This document shows positions 1-13,300 of a DNA stretch of 64,000 nucleotides, piece by piece. The notes below the pieces were generated by a model. That model worked only from the letters and a program-made list of their open reading frames with translations, was not told where the DNA came from and did no database searches. The position numbers and the translations under genes are program-made. Origin of the DNA: Tribonema minus (Eukaryota; Sar; Xanthophyceae; Tribonematales; Tribonemataceae); contig JAFCMP010000526.1 in assembly GCA_017506865.1 (NCBI GenBank), positions 496,001 to 560,000 of the forward strand, read 5' to 3'. Each line of letters begins with the position of its first letter. Position 1 is the stretch's first letter.

Positions 1-1129
1 CGTATTCGACACTAATATCTTGTGGTGACCGTGTGTCCTCGTGCTCGGTGTTGGCAAGGGAATGCACCAACAGGGCCAGATTATTGTCAGCGCAGCAGGC
101 AGCATAGCCAGCTACGCTGTGCACCGCATTCTCAGCCGCAGGCTGCATCTGACACCCTCCCACGCAATGTGTAGCAGTGCTATGCATGCATTAAAACGGC
201 AGCATGTACATGCAGTCTGCAAAGGTATTTGCCAATGAAAATGAAAGCAAAAATCTCAAAGAGAAAGAACAACAAGTGCATTGAAAAAATCTGCAGAAGT
301 GTAGCGCCAGCCCTGCATGCCGCCTGTGTCATGCACGAAGCTCACATGCGACAGAAAATAGACAAGTGATTGTTTCAACAACTCAGTTACTGTCTGCCAG
401 CCAGAAAGCACGCGCGACCGGTTCGGCACGAGTCACGGCAGCGGAGCGTTATCAAACTTGAACTTTCATGGGGTTCAGGATGCTGCGGTATTTGTGGCGA
501 GGCTCAGCCACCAAAGATAAAGCGCACTCGTGTTTACTTGTTTTAGGTACAAGTGGGCTTTTTCGAGCCCTGAAAGAGAATCATAGAACAGTACAACATG
601 CATACGTCCTCTGCGTAAGCATCCTACAAGGTGGGAGCCACCTCATGACTAGCGCGTGTTCCTAGCCGGCAGCGCCACAGTGCGCTGCGTGCAGCGCGCA
701 CATCCGTATCTAGCTAGCGCCCTCGCTTCGCCCGCACAGGCGCGAAACCAGCGAGCGTATACCTTGTACCATGCGAATTGCTGCCTGGATTACCATGACG
801 CAAGCAAGCAGCTGTACATGACACAGCACGCTGCTGTCACTACTCGTGCCGTCACATCGGCCCAAGGGTACTTCAAAAAGGCACTGCGCCCCTTCCCCCC
901 CCGCGACCGTAATCTATCGCAAAAAGCGGCTGCGTGTCCTAGCGCCGTCGACGCGATTGCGCACGCCCTCTCTCGGCATCGCGTCGCTCGTGCAAACGTA
1001 CACCGCGATCGCGGTAAAACTGGCTTCGTTGTACAGTCAATTCTACAAACAAGCCGACTATATCATGCGATGCACGCGGTGGCGTCGAGCAGGACCCGGA
1101 CGACGCGCTTGGTGCCCAACAGTGGAGAG
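1..1129. other. Stretch without a recognised gene
   Basis: No gene could be supported here. Open frames exist on the plus strand but show no family signature and look like GC-rich chance frames. A degenerate fragment of the dispersed repeat described at 14403 and 16336 lies near 545-585. The stretch lies beyond the stop codon of the minus-strand oxidoreductase gene. Confidence 0.5.
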
Positions 1130-1320
1130 TCACTGCGCGGTGCGTGGCGCCCCTGCCGCCTGCAGAACGAGGTCGCCCGCGACGGCGCCCACGCCCGTGA
1201 GCACGCCCAAAAGTGGCGCGTCACAGCGCACGCAAAAGCGGAGTATCACAGCGCGGTGCGTGGCGCCCTCGCCGCCTGCAGAATGAGGTCGCCCGCGACG
1301 GCGCCCACGGCCATGATGGT
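1130..1320 (-). repeat. Tandem duplication of the oxidoreductase C-terminal coding end
   Basis: A segment of about 70 bp encoding the last residues of the GMC protein (minus strand, AVGAVAGDLILQAA) is present twice about 115 bp apart, once in the real last exon and once just past its stop. The second copy reads VGAVAGDLVLQAAG and also ends in a stop. Confidence 0.75.
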
Positions 1321-4300
1321 CGCCGCGGGCCGCACCGATACCTGCGGTATGACGCTTGCGTCCGCGATGTGCACGTTTGCCTGCCGCAGGCGGGGACGCA
1401 TGAGGGCACGGGGGGAGCGGGGCAGGGGGGGGGTTCAGCAGAGTTCAACTAATGGACAGAGTGAGCAGTCGTCTGGGTAGCGATGCAGGTGTGTACCATA
1501 GGTTTGAGTTGAGCCGCTTCCGTGTTGAAAAGTAGTAGCAGCGGGTGACGCTTGAGGACTTGAGGGAAACTCGCGCAGGCACCGGGCTAGGGCAGCTGAT
1601 ACCTCATCTGTCTGCACGCAAAGCGGCACGCTGCTACGCAGTCGCACAACCTTACAGGGTACACTTCAGTCCCCGTTGGCGAACAGGGGCTGACTCGGCA
1701 TAAGGCCCTCAGCGTTCATGCGCTGGGCGTCAAATCCTCCTGCTGCGCATGCGGGAGGACCGGCATCAGCCGCTGGGCCTCTGCGCATGCGCTAATAGAC
1801 ATTGCCTGCGCTACACTTTCAAATTGCAGTGCTCAACTCCGCGTCGTACCGCGTCTGACAGCACGCAGCTCAGCTCGTGTTGAGGGTGGGTCTTGGGTCT
1901 TGTCGGACACTGATAAGGCTGTTCTTCATGCTTGCCTCCTGGTTGTCAATGATCACTTCTTCCAGCAACGCATGCACTAGCCGCGAGTCTTATGCCCGCT
2001 CCGGTCCCTCGCCTGTGCATCTCTGGCATGCTGTGCGCTCTCAGCGCCACCTCCTAACCTAACCCTAGCCCTAATCCTCAACCCTGACCCTAACCCTAAC
2101 ACTAACCCTAACCCTAACTCTAACCCTAGCCCTAACCCTAACTATAATTTTAATTCCTCAAGACTCACGGTCCCCCTAACACGCAGCTTGTGGTCCACGG
2201 CGTCCACCAGGCGTGCTGAGCCATGCGCGTGCGCGGCGTTGCCGTAGAAGTTTCCCACTTGAATGCCGGCCCAGAGGTCGGCCATGGTGTTGATCTTGTC
2301 GAAGGGGAAGATCTCGGTTGCGTGCGCGCTTAGCTTGTCACCCACTTGGCGCCCGAGCAGGAGCCCCTGCGTGGCAGCAGCGGATTAGAGCGGGAACACG
2401 GGAGCTGGCGCTGGTCAGGTGGGGACGGCTGGTCAGCGTAGCAATCATGAAGTCACAATGAGCGTCATCGTCAACTCTTAAGTTCAATTGCGCTTGTAGA
2501 CCATCTGCACGACATGATGGCAACTGAAGTTCCAAGACTTGCAACGCCAGTCAGGATGTGTGCTATACGTCTTCACAGATGACAATAGTTCTAGCGCTCT
2601 AGTCTAGCGCGTTCGGCAGAAAGGGAGGTGTGTTACGGCGAACAGAACCGTTACGCAAGGGTGGACTGCTCAGTAGGTAAGAGTTTAAAACAGGAGGCAT
2701 GTTGCTGGCGCTGCCTGACAGGCACAGCGAGCAGGGCTGGGCGTGTGCCACGTCTGTACTCTAGGCGAGAGTGCCCCTCTGCGGAGAGTACTTAATCACT
2801 ACCAAAAAAAAAACGTATTTCAGCGCTCAATCGAGTGTTGCGCAGTCAGAGATCAGCCTCGCATGAGCGGGGCTAGCCCAACGCGCCTGCCTGCGCAGCT
2901 GCTTAGTCGTCACAAGGGAATGCCTGCATCAGTCCAGAACTTGAAGCTGCACATCATGTAGCGATCTCGATTTTGCCCCATGATACGAAAACCGAAGCTT
3001 CTCGGGGCGCCGGCCGTGCCGTCGCGTGTGATTTCAGAGCCAGGAGTGCATCTACAACATCCAGCGCGAGCGGTCAACACCAATCACCAGTGATTTCACT
3101 GCGCGCGCCGCTGATGCAGGCCGCCACCACTGCCACCGGCGCGGCGCGTTACCTGGAAGAGCGCGTTCAAGTCGTCCTGGCCGGGGTCTCCGACAAAGTG
3201 CCTGAGAGTGACCCTGGGGGCCTTGAGGGGGTCTGATGAGACCAGCCGCACGGTACCGCCCTCGCTGCCCTTCGGCTGCGGGAAGGAAGACAGAGCCGGC
3301 GCCGGCCGGTGTACAGTTAGAGTGAGCCATGAGCCATGTAATGTTGAAGTGAGAGTTGAAGTTGGTTCTCAGCCTTGAGGGTCTGACGAGACCAGCCGCA
3401 CGGTACCGCCCTCGCTGCCCTTTGGCTGCGTGGAGGAAGACGGAGCCGGTTTGGTGAGCGATAATATGATGTTGCAGTTCTGGTTGAAGTTTGTTCTCAG
3501 CCGCGAGGGGTCTGACAAGACCAGGCGCACAGTACCGCCCTCGCTGCCCTTCGGCTGCGCGGAACAAGGAGGAGCCGTTATTAATTTCAAAAGTGAGTGA
3601 TGTAATGCTGAAGTTGTAGTTGAAGATTGTTCTCAGCCTTGAGGGGGTCTGACGAGACCAGGCGCACAGTACCGCCCTCACTGTCTTCGGCTGCGCGGAG
3701 GAAGTCAGAGCCGGTTTACAGTCAAGGTGGGCCGTAATGTGAAATTGAAGTTCTAGTTGAAGTTTATCAAGATTCTGGAGTGCGAGCGCGTTCTCTGTTC
3801 TTACGTTCTTGATTACATTACTCTCAAAAGGAATCGTTCGCTATACGCAAGAGTCACATTGAGGCGTCACTTGGCCCCTGTGCGTGATTGCCCATTGGCA
3901 TGCTGCAGGCAATGACAAGCCGATGCTATGCCCTCCTGCTACAGCGGTGCTTGCGGCAGACTTTAAGTCTGCTGTGTGCACAGAAGCATATGCTTTGAAT
4001 TACGCTACAGTGACTGTCTACTTGTGTGAAACTTCAATGGTGCTTGGCTATGCTTCATGGCTGCAATTGCTTCAAGAGAAAAGGGAAGCTGTACTTCATC
4101 CATGTACCTACTTGCATTAGGATCTTGTGTCTATGGCAACACCAAGGTGGGCATGAATTGCAGGACCAAGTGCAGGAAAACGAAAGTGGGCGTGCCCTCA
4201 TGGCCTAGTGTTGCAGTCTGCTACCACTACAATGGGGGCGGACACAGCAGCGTTCAGCCCAAGCCACGCCAGTGCGTGTAGTTGGAAACCTCAACTGTGC

Positions 4301-7300
4301 AAAATCTCGCATGCTAACTTGCGGTGGCAAAAAAAAAAAAAACTGCCTGAGGTAATCTCGCATGCTGACTTGCGGTGGCAAAAAAAAGAAAACTGCCTGA
4401 GGTGAGACGCCCAGCAGTGTCCTGCGTGATTGAGGCCTACACGTGTGACATCAATGTGCAGGTATCGCTTGACCCCTTGCCCCTAGCACAGGCTCCCCTG
4501 GATGAGACTGGTGCGCATGTACCGCATATGTAGCGGCAATACTGGCCTCACTGCTCAGCGCCTGCTTGCTGGCGCGAGAACGACACGCATGCAAATCTCA
4601 ACCCTGACTCTCACCTGCACGTGCTTGCCTGCCTGTGAATGATGAGCATGTCGTCAAGGGTTAGGGTAAGCTATTAGGTGATGAATCCTAGCACTGACGT
4701 ACAGGAGAATCATGGGCATGTCCACATCGCCCCTAACCCTAAACCTGATCGCGACCCTAGCCTCAACGTTCAGCGTCTGCTTGACTGCATGATAATGATG
4801 TGCAAGTCTCAATTTTTTTACCCTATTCCCCACCCTCATCTCAATGCTCAGCGCCTGGTGACCGGGCCCCGGTCACCTGCGTGAGAATAATGCAAATGTT
4901 AGTGAACGTGATCCTAACTCTTACCCCTAATTTTTACCCTCATTTCCACGCTCAGCGCCTGCTTGCCTGCGTGAGAATCAATGCGCATGGATATGTAGCC
5001 CTGACCCTAACCCTACCTTAATCCTAACTCCAAACCTACAGTAGTCTCAGTAGTCAGCATGATAATAATGCGCATGCCTGTAACCCTGACCCTCACCCTC
5101 TCATCCTCACCCTAACCTCAACGCCATGCGCATGTCTGTAACCCTGCCCCTAACCCTGAAGCCCTAATCGCGACCCTAACCTCAACGCTCAGCGCCGGCT
5201 TGCCTGTGTGAGAATGTAGAAGCCGCTGTTGCAGTCGTTGCCGGTGCAGCCGCCGGGCACCGCGCCCATGACGGGCCGCACGGCAGGATAGGCCCATCGG
5301 GCTGCGTGTTTCAAGAGCAAGAACCACATGCGACAGAGAATGGTGTCACGTTCTGGAAGCATGGACCTGAGATGGATTGTTGTGATGGCGGATGGCCCAT
5401 GATTTCAGAGTTTTCGGCAATTCTGGGCAAAAATTGGGGCCAAAACCAGGAACCAGCGGACTTTGGGTACTTAAAAAGCAAACTTCTGTGGAGCGAGAAA
5501 ACTAGCACAGAAAGGGGAGGCGAGCGTGTGGCAGCCACTCACATTCCGCTAGGCCGCACAAGGCCAAGCCCTCGTAGACACGGCAACACCAGCCAGGTAG
5601 CCAACACTGTCGCCTATCTGCTCAACTTATCAATCAAAATCACCATGATGACTGCAAGGAACTGTGATTTTAGGATTGCCTCCGTACTGTCAGAGGCGAC
5701 GGACAGCACACACAGGCGCTGAATGAAAGATATCAGGGCAGAGGCGACGGACAGCACACACAGGTGCTGAATGAAAGATATCAGGGCATGCCATATTCTG
5801 ATCGCGTTTTGACGACCAAGACGATACTCTTTGACACCGTGTCCGTTCCGTGATGCACGACCTGAATTGCACACCAGAACAGTTCTTGACGCGTCACTTT
5901 GCTCCGAGCTACTTGAAGGACCAATCAATTTGCAGGTGGACAACTTTTTCTTACTTCTCAAGTGCGCCCTCGCATTCCCACTCCAGTGCTGCTGCTTCTA
6001 CATGCGGTCAAGTTGAGGTCACAAAGGTAGTCCCCATTGACAGTCAGAAAGAGGCTAAAGAGGCTAAGCTGTACCGTTGAAGGCAAACGTATCACTACCA
6101 GTCACAGGTATGTCGAACGAATGGTCATTGTCTGCACGTCGAAGCCAAGGCTTGGGCCACTTACAAAGAGGGTGCCGCTGGTGCACTTTATCTGGTCCGA
6201 GCGCAGGTAGGCGGTGTAGGGGTTGGACACGGTGGTCCACGTGCCTTCACCCTGCAGTTCACATCCAAAGACAGAGGCAGAACAGTCAGCAGCATGCACT
6301 ACTAGTGGTGGAAGGCATCCAATTCGGCGGCTAACCACCCCTTGTCACCTAGAGCTGTACGATCTGTTGATGCGTTCCCATACAGTTTTTTTGCAGAATC
6401 TTTCAAGATGCACACCAAAGCGCTTCTTGCCGTACAAAAGCGGTGGTGGGGTGCCTGCCGCTCGCACACGCAACAAAAATCAGCAGCAACACATCACGAC
6501 GGCACGAATCTGCACACCAAGGCTATAGGCTCGGCACTTCCAGTTGAACTTTCACCACCAAAGAACACACATTTTTTCCCAACGACGCGACGACGCTGAC
6601 GACGTGGGACCTTCCGCACACGTTTGACTCAGGCCCTGACTCACCTTCTCCCACAGACCCGGCTCCGCGGCCTGCGCCACAGAGTCGTGCGATGCGTTGA
6701 GGCATGCTGGACTCAGAGTCAGACTCACCTTCTCCCACAGGCCTGGCGCCGCGGCCTGCGTCAAGGGTCGCGCGACGCGTCGAGGCATGTTTGACTCAGA
6801 GTAAGACTCACCGTCTCCCACAGACCCGGCGCCGCGGCCTGCGCCACGGGGTCGCGCGACGCGTCGAGGTACGTCGCGGCGCCGTTGCTGAACTTGTAGA
6901 AGAGCGTCACCAGGATCTGGTCCTTGAGGCCGCTGCCCACCTTGGGGTTGTCGGCGACGACGGGGACGCCCACGCTGCGCAGGTGGTCCTTGGGCCCGAC
7001 GCAGCTCTGCGCACACACGAAGTGAATTCATTAAAATGAATTAATCGAATTAATTAAGATCACTTAAAGTCATCTCAGGGGTGTCGGCGACGACGGGGAC
7101 GCCCACGCTGCGCAAGTGGTCCTTGGGACCGATGCCGCTCTGCGCACGCAAATTAATCAACTCAAGGATTAGTTAAATTAATTGAAATTTATTAATCATC
7201 TTGGTGTTTCATCAGCTGAAACATTAATCAAATTAATCAAAAATAATAAATCATCTTGGCGTTGTCGGCGACGACGAGGACGCCCACGCTGCGCAGGTGG

Positions 7301-10300
7301 TCCTTGGGACCGACGCCGCTCTGCACACGCGATATCAATTAGCTGAAGCATTAATCAAATTAATTTAAATGAATAAATCGTCTTGGTGTTGTCGGCGACG
7401 ACGGGGACGCCCACGCTGCGCAGGTGGTCCCTGGGACCGACGCCGCTCTGCGCACGCGACAGTCAGCGGCGTTTCGCTGTCAGTGTGCGCTTTGGTGGAC
7501 TGGGGTGCACGGAAAAGAACTGGCGATGGTCTGCTGGCCAGCGCATGCGTGCCGGTGACGGCGTCGGCGGCAGCAACGGAAACGCCCACGCTGCGGAAGA
7601 GGTCCAGACAAGAGGTCGTGATGTCGTCGCGCTTGTGGCAGTTCGCGGCCAGAGTGCGCGGTATTTGAGTCAGTGATCTGGGTTGGCAGGTGGGCAAAGT
7701 GGATGGCGCATGGGAGGGCGTCCGCCCTAACTTTAACCCTAACCCTAACCCTAAGCTAGCGCCGCTCTGTACAGAAGAGAGCCTAGCCCTAACCCCAAGT
7801 AACGGCTGGCCATTCATGACCGCGCTTGCAAGCCGTACATGGAGCTCTCAACACCGCGCGCCAGAGGACAAAGGCAGCGCCACACACAGCAAAACCTGTT
7901 GGGAGACGCATTGCGGTCCAGGCTCTCCAGCCGAGGCACTGTAGGCGCCATCTTTACAAGAGCGAGGGTGACAGTGCAGAGTGTACAGAACCTATACCAT
8001 GCAGTGCCTGTACACCAGTTGCGCGCACTTGAACTTGCCTTTTGCCTTGTCGGCGCACAGCAGCTACTGCCCTCGCCTTGGCCGACTGCACCTCACCAAA
8101 CTAGGGTGTCGAGACGTACATACTGTGCACATGTGAGCGTCACCCATTGCAGTGCACTTCAACTTTAGCAACAACTTCAGCCTCAGCCACGACGTCGGCC
8201 GCCCTCACCTGCATGTACAGCATCGGGGACACAGCACACAACTGCCATGCCCTACCTTCAACCCTGACCACTTACTTCAACCCTGGCAATCGTGGGGGCT
8301 CACCTGCATCAGCAGCGCCGGTGACGCAGCAATTCCGCCCGACACTATCACCTCCCTCCTCACATTGACCGTCACGGTGTTACCGTTGGCGTCCCTGTAG
8401 CGCACCGCGGTCGCCCTGACTTCAGTCCTAGTCTACTTGCCAAGCCCAAACTGCAACCCTAGATCACCAACTTCAAGTTAGGGAATCTTGGGGCTCACCT
8501 GCATCAGCAGCGCCGGCGACATGGCGATCCCCCCCGACACTATCACGTCCTTCCTCACGTTGACCGTCACGGTATTGCCACTTGCGTCTCTGTAGCGCAC
8601 CGCAGTCGCGCGCGCCGGCAAGGTGCCGGAGGCGAACACGATCTTCGTGACGGTGGCGCCAGTGATCATCTTGAAGTTCGTCTTGGCGCCGTTGCAGCGT
8701 TCAGCAAGGGGGGCGGCCGCGCGTTGAGCGCCGTGTGATTGAGTTCTGTAGAAGCGCGTTTGGTCGAGCTGTGCGAAGTGGCGATGGCGGCAATGCGCGT
8801 GGCGGGCGTGCGGGGCTCGTCTGAGCGTTGCCACTGCAGTGCCGTCGCCGCGAAGAAGAAGTGGATAAGGGCTGCTGCTCTGCAGCGTCATTATTGGCCG
8901 CATGCCGCTGCTACTGGTTGCAGCAGAAAGTCTGCCACGGCACAAATGCGTGCGCATCGAGGCAGAAGGCCACCGCACCTAGCATGCGGCAAATCCTGCT
9001 TCCGTATCAGTCACTTTTGTTCTGCGCTTAAACACTCACTCATGTGAATCGGGACAGAATCAGCTGCTGGCTCGTGCCAGGTGTGATTGGGGCTCACACT
9101 GGCTTACTCACTCCTTCGGTTTGTACTCACACTGACTCGTTCACTCTCCTGCTTGCTTTCGCACTTACTCACTCACACACTCACTCACTCAAGCATGGGC
9201 ACCATCAGCTCCTGGTACGAGCTGCTCATCCTGCCCGTGGGGGTGACGTTGAACTTGCCATCGACTCAATCACTCACTCACACACTCACTCACTCATGCA
9301 TGGGCACAATTAGCTCCCTGTACGAGCTGCTCATCCTGCCCGTGGAGGTGCTGTGGAACTTGCCATTGACTCATTTACTCACTCACACACTCATTCACTC
9401 ACTCTAACATGGGCACGATCAGCTCCCGGTACGAGCTGCTCATACCTATATGGTGCGTGATCTGAGCTCATCCTTACTCACTCACTCGCTCACACTCACT
9501 CACTCACTCACTCGAGCATAGGCACAATCAGCTCCCGGTACGAGCTGCTCATCCTGCCCGTGGGGGTGATGTTGAACTTGCTGTCGGCCAGCCCGCAGCG
9601 GCCCCCCAAATCGGACCCGGGCCCGTTGTGGTCTGTCGTCACCGGCAGACCTGCAGCTCTCCACGCGTCTAGGTACCAGTCGCGAAAGTCGGGCTGCCTG
9701 CGCATAGCCGATGAGCGTGGGCGCAAAGTTGAAGTTACAACAGACGCAAAGTTGAGGTTAAAACCGGCAGACCCGCAGCCTTCCATGCGCCTAGGTACAA
9801 GTCGCAAAAGTCAGGCTGCCTGCGCATGCGGGAGCCGATGAGCGTGGGCGCAAATTTGATGTTACAAGGCGCAAAGTTGAAGTTACAACGAGTACGAGTG
9901 GTAGCCTTCAGGGACAGATGAAGAGACGTTTCAGTAGCTCAAATCATTGCACGCGTCAGCTGGCAGACCAGCTTTTAAGGAGCAACCCGAAGTAGAAGTC
10001 TCAGAGGGCAGCGGCTCTAGCTCTGCCTCTTTACTTGTGGACATTAAGTCCCCATTCTGTGATTGAATGGGAACACAGTACTTGCAGTAATCTGCTATGA
10101 AACGCTTTGAACAGATTGTATTACTTCTGCAGCAACAGATGCAGTTCTCTTGAGTGTGCATGTGTGTGGTACAGTACCCTGACATCCCCCCAGCCGCTTC
10201 CAAGGGAGTGTGAAGTACTTTCAATTTCAACTTGCAACGTCAAAATTGTCTCAATGGCGAGAACGGCGCTTAAAACAGCAGTTACAAGAGCGCACTTGAA

Positions 10301-13300
10301 GATAGCACAGCACTGAGCGTGCAGAACTGCCAACCCCCCTTGGGAACCACCGATTGACCAATATGCCGCAAATGAGTACTTCAATGGGTCACCATCGATG
10401 ATCATAAGGGTTGGTCCTTTTGTGGCAAATCATGTACTCGTGGCGACAAAACTGCTGCTGATGGGTTGGCCGTGTGTGCCGTCATGCGACAAACCAGCGC
10501 CGCATTGAAAGACCTCTAACAGTCAGTAGTACTAAAATGATGAACTTCAACTGTACGTGATGATGACTGCGCCTCAAGCCTCGGTTGCCAACCTCGAGGA
10601 GACCCGAGCTGCCATACGCATTGGTACCGCCAGGCACATGAGTCACAACGCCCTCCAGCGCACACTTCAATCAACCTCGTACATACTCCGCTCAACACTT
10701 TCAACGACACTTCTAGAACACTTGCACAGCGGCACTCACTGGAAGATCTGCTTGCCGATCTGGATGGGTCCTTTGCTGCCGTACGCATCAGGGCTAACTT
10801 TCAGCAGCTCGCCCGTGGCGGTTTCAAGACTCTTGAAGACCTCGGCCATCTTATCGGGGCCCCAGATCTTGGCATAGTCTGGGCCGAGCGCTGCCCACTT
10901 GTTGAAGTCGGCCTTGCTCGCCTGAAACCGCAAGGGGAGAGGGGGGGGGGGGGGGGGGGGGGGGGGGGTAGGTAAGGTATGCGCGGAGTATGGCCCTTAA
11001 CGTGCTTGCAGATTTGCTCACGAGGAACGTGGCGGCAAATGCAGTGTTGAAGAATGTGTACAGGTCTACATTTGTCTCCCAAAGCTGTTGCGTATGTGAG
11101 CACAGCTGCAGCGGGCAACGAATTATGATGGCGGAACATGGTTGTAGCAAATGTCTGCATCATTGGCAGCAGTGTTGCCATTGCCTGGTTCTTGTCTTGT
11201 GCTCTTCAGCCTTAGCCCTGTACCCATAAGTTTGAAGTATGCACTGGGTTGTGGCCACCTTAATCGGTGCGCTTTGGGAATGGTACGTACATGCACTGGT
11301 CAGCACTCTTAGTATCTCCTGTCGCTTCAACACGCGTATGCACAAGATGACGTACATCGCGTACATGCGCATGCATTGACTGACACGGGTGTACTGCGAG
11401 TGTACTGGAAACCACTCCACCAGCAGTATGCACAACGTGAAGTTCAAGTACACTGAGCACATGCGCACGAACTGCCGTGGGTGTGCTCGAAGCCCATGTT
11501 CAAGTATACAGAGTACACGCATGTGACCTGGCGTGGGCGTACTGGAAGCCAATGGTCCACACCGAGTACACATGAACTGACATGGGTATCTTGGAAGCCA
11601 CTCCACAGCCACCATGCACAATGCGAAGTCAAACTACATAAAGTACATGCGAGCCACTCCACAAGCACTATGCACAATGTTAAGGTGCACTACATCAAGA
11701 AGACGTGAACTGACGTGGGTGTTTCGGAAGCCAATGTTCAAGTACACAGACTATACCTCAACTGACGTAGGTGCACTGAAAGCCAATGCTCAAGTACACC
11801 ATGTACACATGAACTGACTTGGGTGTGCTTGAAGCCACTCCACAATCTTAGTCTGAGGTTGAAGTACATGGAGTACATGTGAACTGACGTGGGCGTACTG
11901 GAATTTTCGAGTACACCGAGTACACATGAACTGAAGTACATCAAGTACATGTGAACTGGTGTGGGTGTACCAAAAGCCAATGTTTAAGTACACCAAGTAC
12001 ACATGAAGTGAAGAACATAGAGTACAGGTGAACTGACGTGGGTGTACTGGAAGCCAATGATATTGTTGCCGCCCGTCCCGCCCGTGTGCTTGCCGATCTG
12101 TATGCGCCAGAAGCCGCGGCCGGGCGGCTCGGTGATGGTGTCAATGTTCCACAGGGTCGCGCACTTTGTGACGTCGGGGCACCTGTCCGTATGTACAGAG
12201 ACATACATGCGTATGCACAGGGTGTCATCGCAAGTCAGACAACCACTGCGTCAAGTACGTGTGCGAGCCATGGCACTTGGCAAGCCCTATGCTTTACAGT
12301 CCATGTGTGTGTACTACAGTACACATTGAAATACGCATACGTTGGAGGCATGCCCCCAAACTTGACAGCCCATACGTGGTCAGGGTACAGCAGCAGGCAT
12401 GCAAGCGTGTCATGTCTCAGCCCCGCACGCCGAGCGAGCATCGTTCACGTAAACGGGAGATGGCACGACTGAGTCAGACGCGCGCACTCCAAGAGGAGCT
12501 GGGGGCCTAGCAGAGACTGCGGTCCGCAATGTTCATTGGTGGGATGCGTATACTGCAGGTCGTCTGGCTGGTGACATGCCCATATAGCATGTGCACTGAT
12601 GAAGTGGCGCCGACCCACGCTGCAGCCTGAACATTCAATTCAGCGGCTGAGTCGAGCGACGCACAGAAGCGATCAAGCGATCACTTGTGGCAGACAGACA
12701 ACTGAGCTTTTATGTATGCAGTGATCATGTGTTGACGTTTATAGTGCTATACAGTTGAAGGTGCTGATGCCGCACTGCAGAAAAGGGCGTTTGACGTGCC
12801 ATTCGATGCATTTCGGACAACAAATGTCATTTTGCTGATGCTAAGTCGACCAACTCTCAAAGTTGATGTTCACAAACCAGCAAGGTCCTTGGTCTGAACA
12901 ACATGGCCTGTTCAGTTTCACATATGTGCCGCGCAAGGACGTGTGCTCACTCACAGTATGCTGCGGCCACAATGCCATAAACGCAAGGAATGCAGCGAGG
13001 TGTCGCACCTGCTCTTCTGTCAAGGCACAAATACTACTGCTACAAAAGTCGTTGGTAGCCGTGGAATGCATCTGTGAGACATACAATGACCGAGCAAATC
13101 TGTTCTGACCTTGCACAACTGCCCACCTTGTAGTTGGCAGCCCTGGCACTTTAAAGTAGTTCAGGTCCGAGTCCACAACTCCGTAGCCTGCCTTGTCTGT
13201 CCTGGGGCCAGCCTCCAGTAGCAGCACTGTGAAGTTCTCCTTGGCATTTGCGAGCTTTGCCGCGACAACATTGCCCGCGGTTCCCGCGCCAACGACGATG

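Noticed and set aside
656-1480. Long open frame on the plus strand
   Set aside because: It overlaps the last exon of the GMC gene on the other strand, whose protein motifs fit the family. The plus frame has no recognisable features and reflects high GC.
11270-12050. Possible CRISPR-like array
   Set aside because: The units are degenerate, vary in length, lack unique spacers of even size, and derive from an exon end. The window is clearly eukaryotic.
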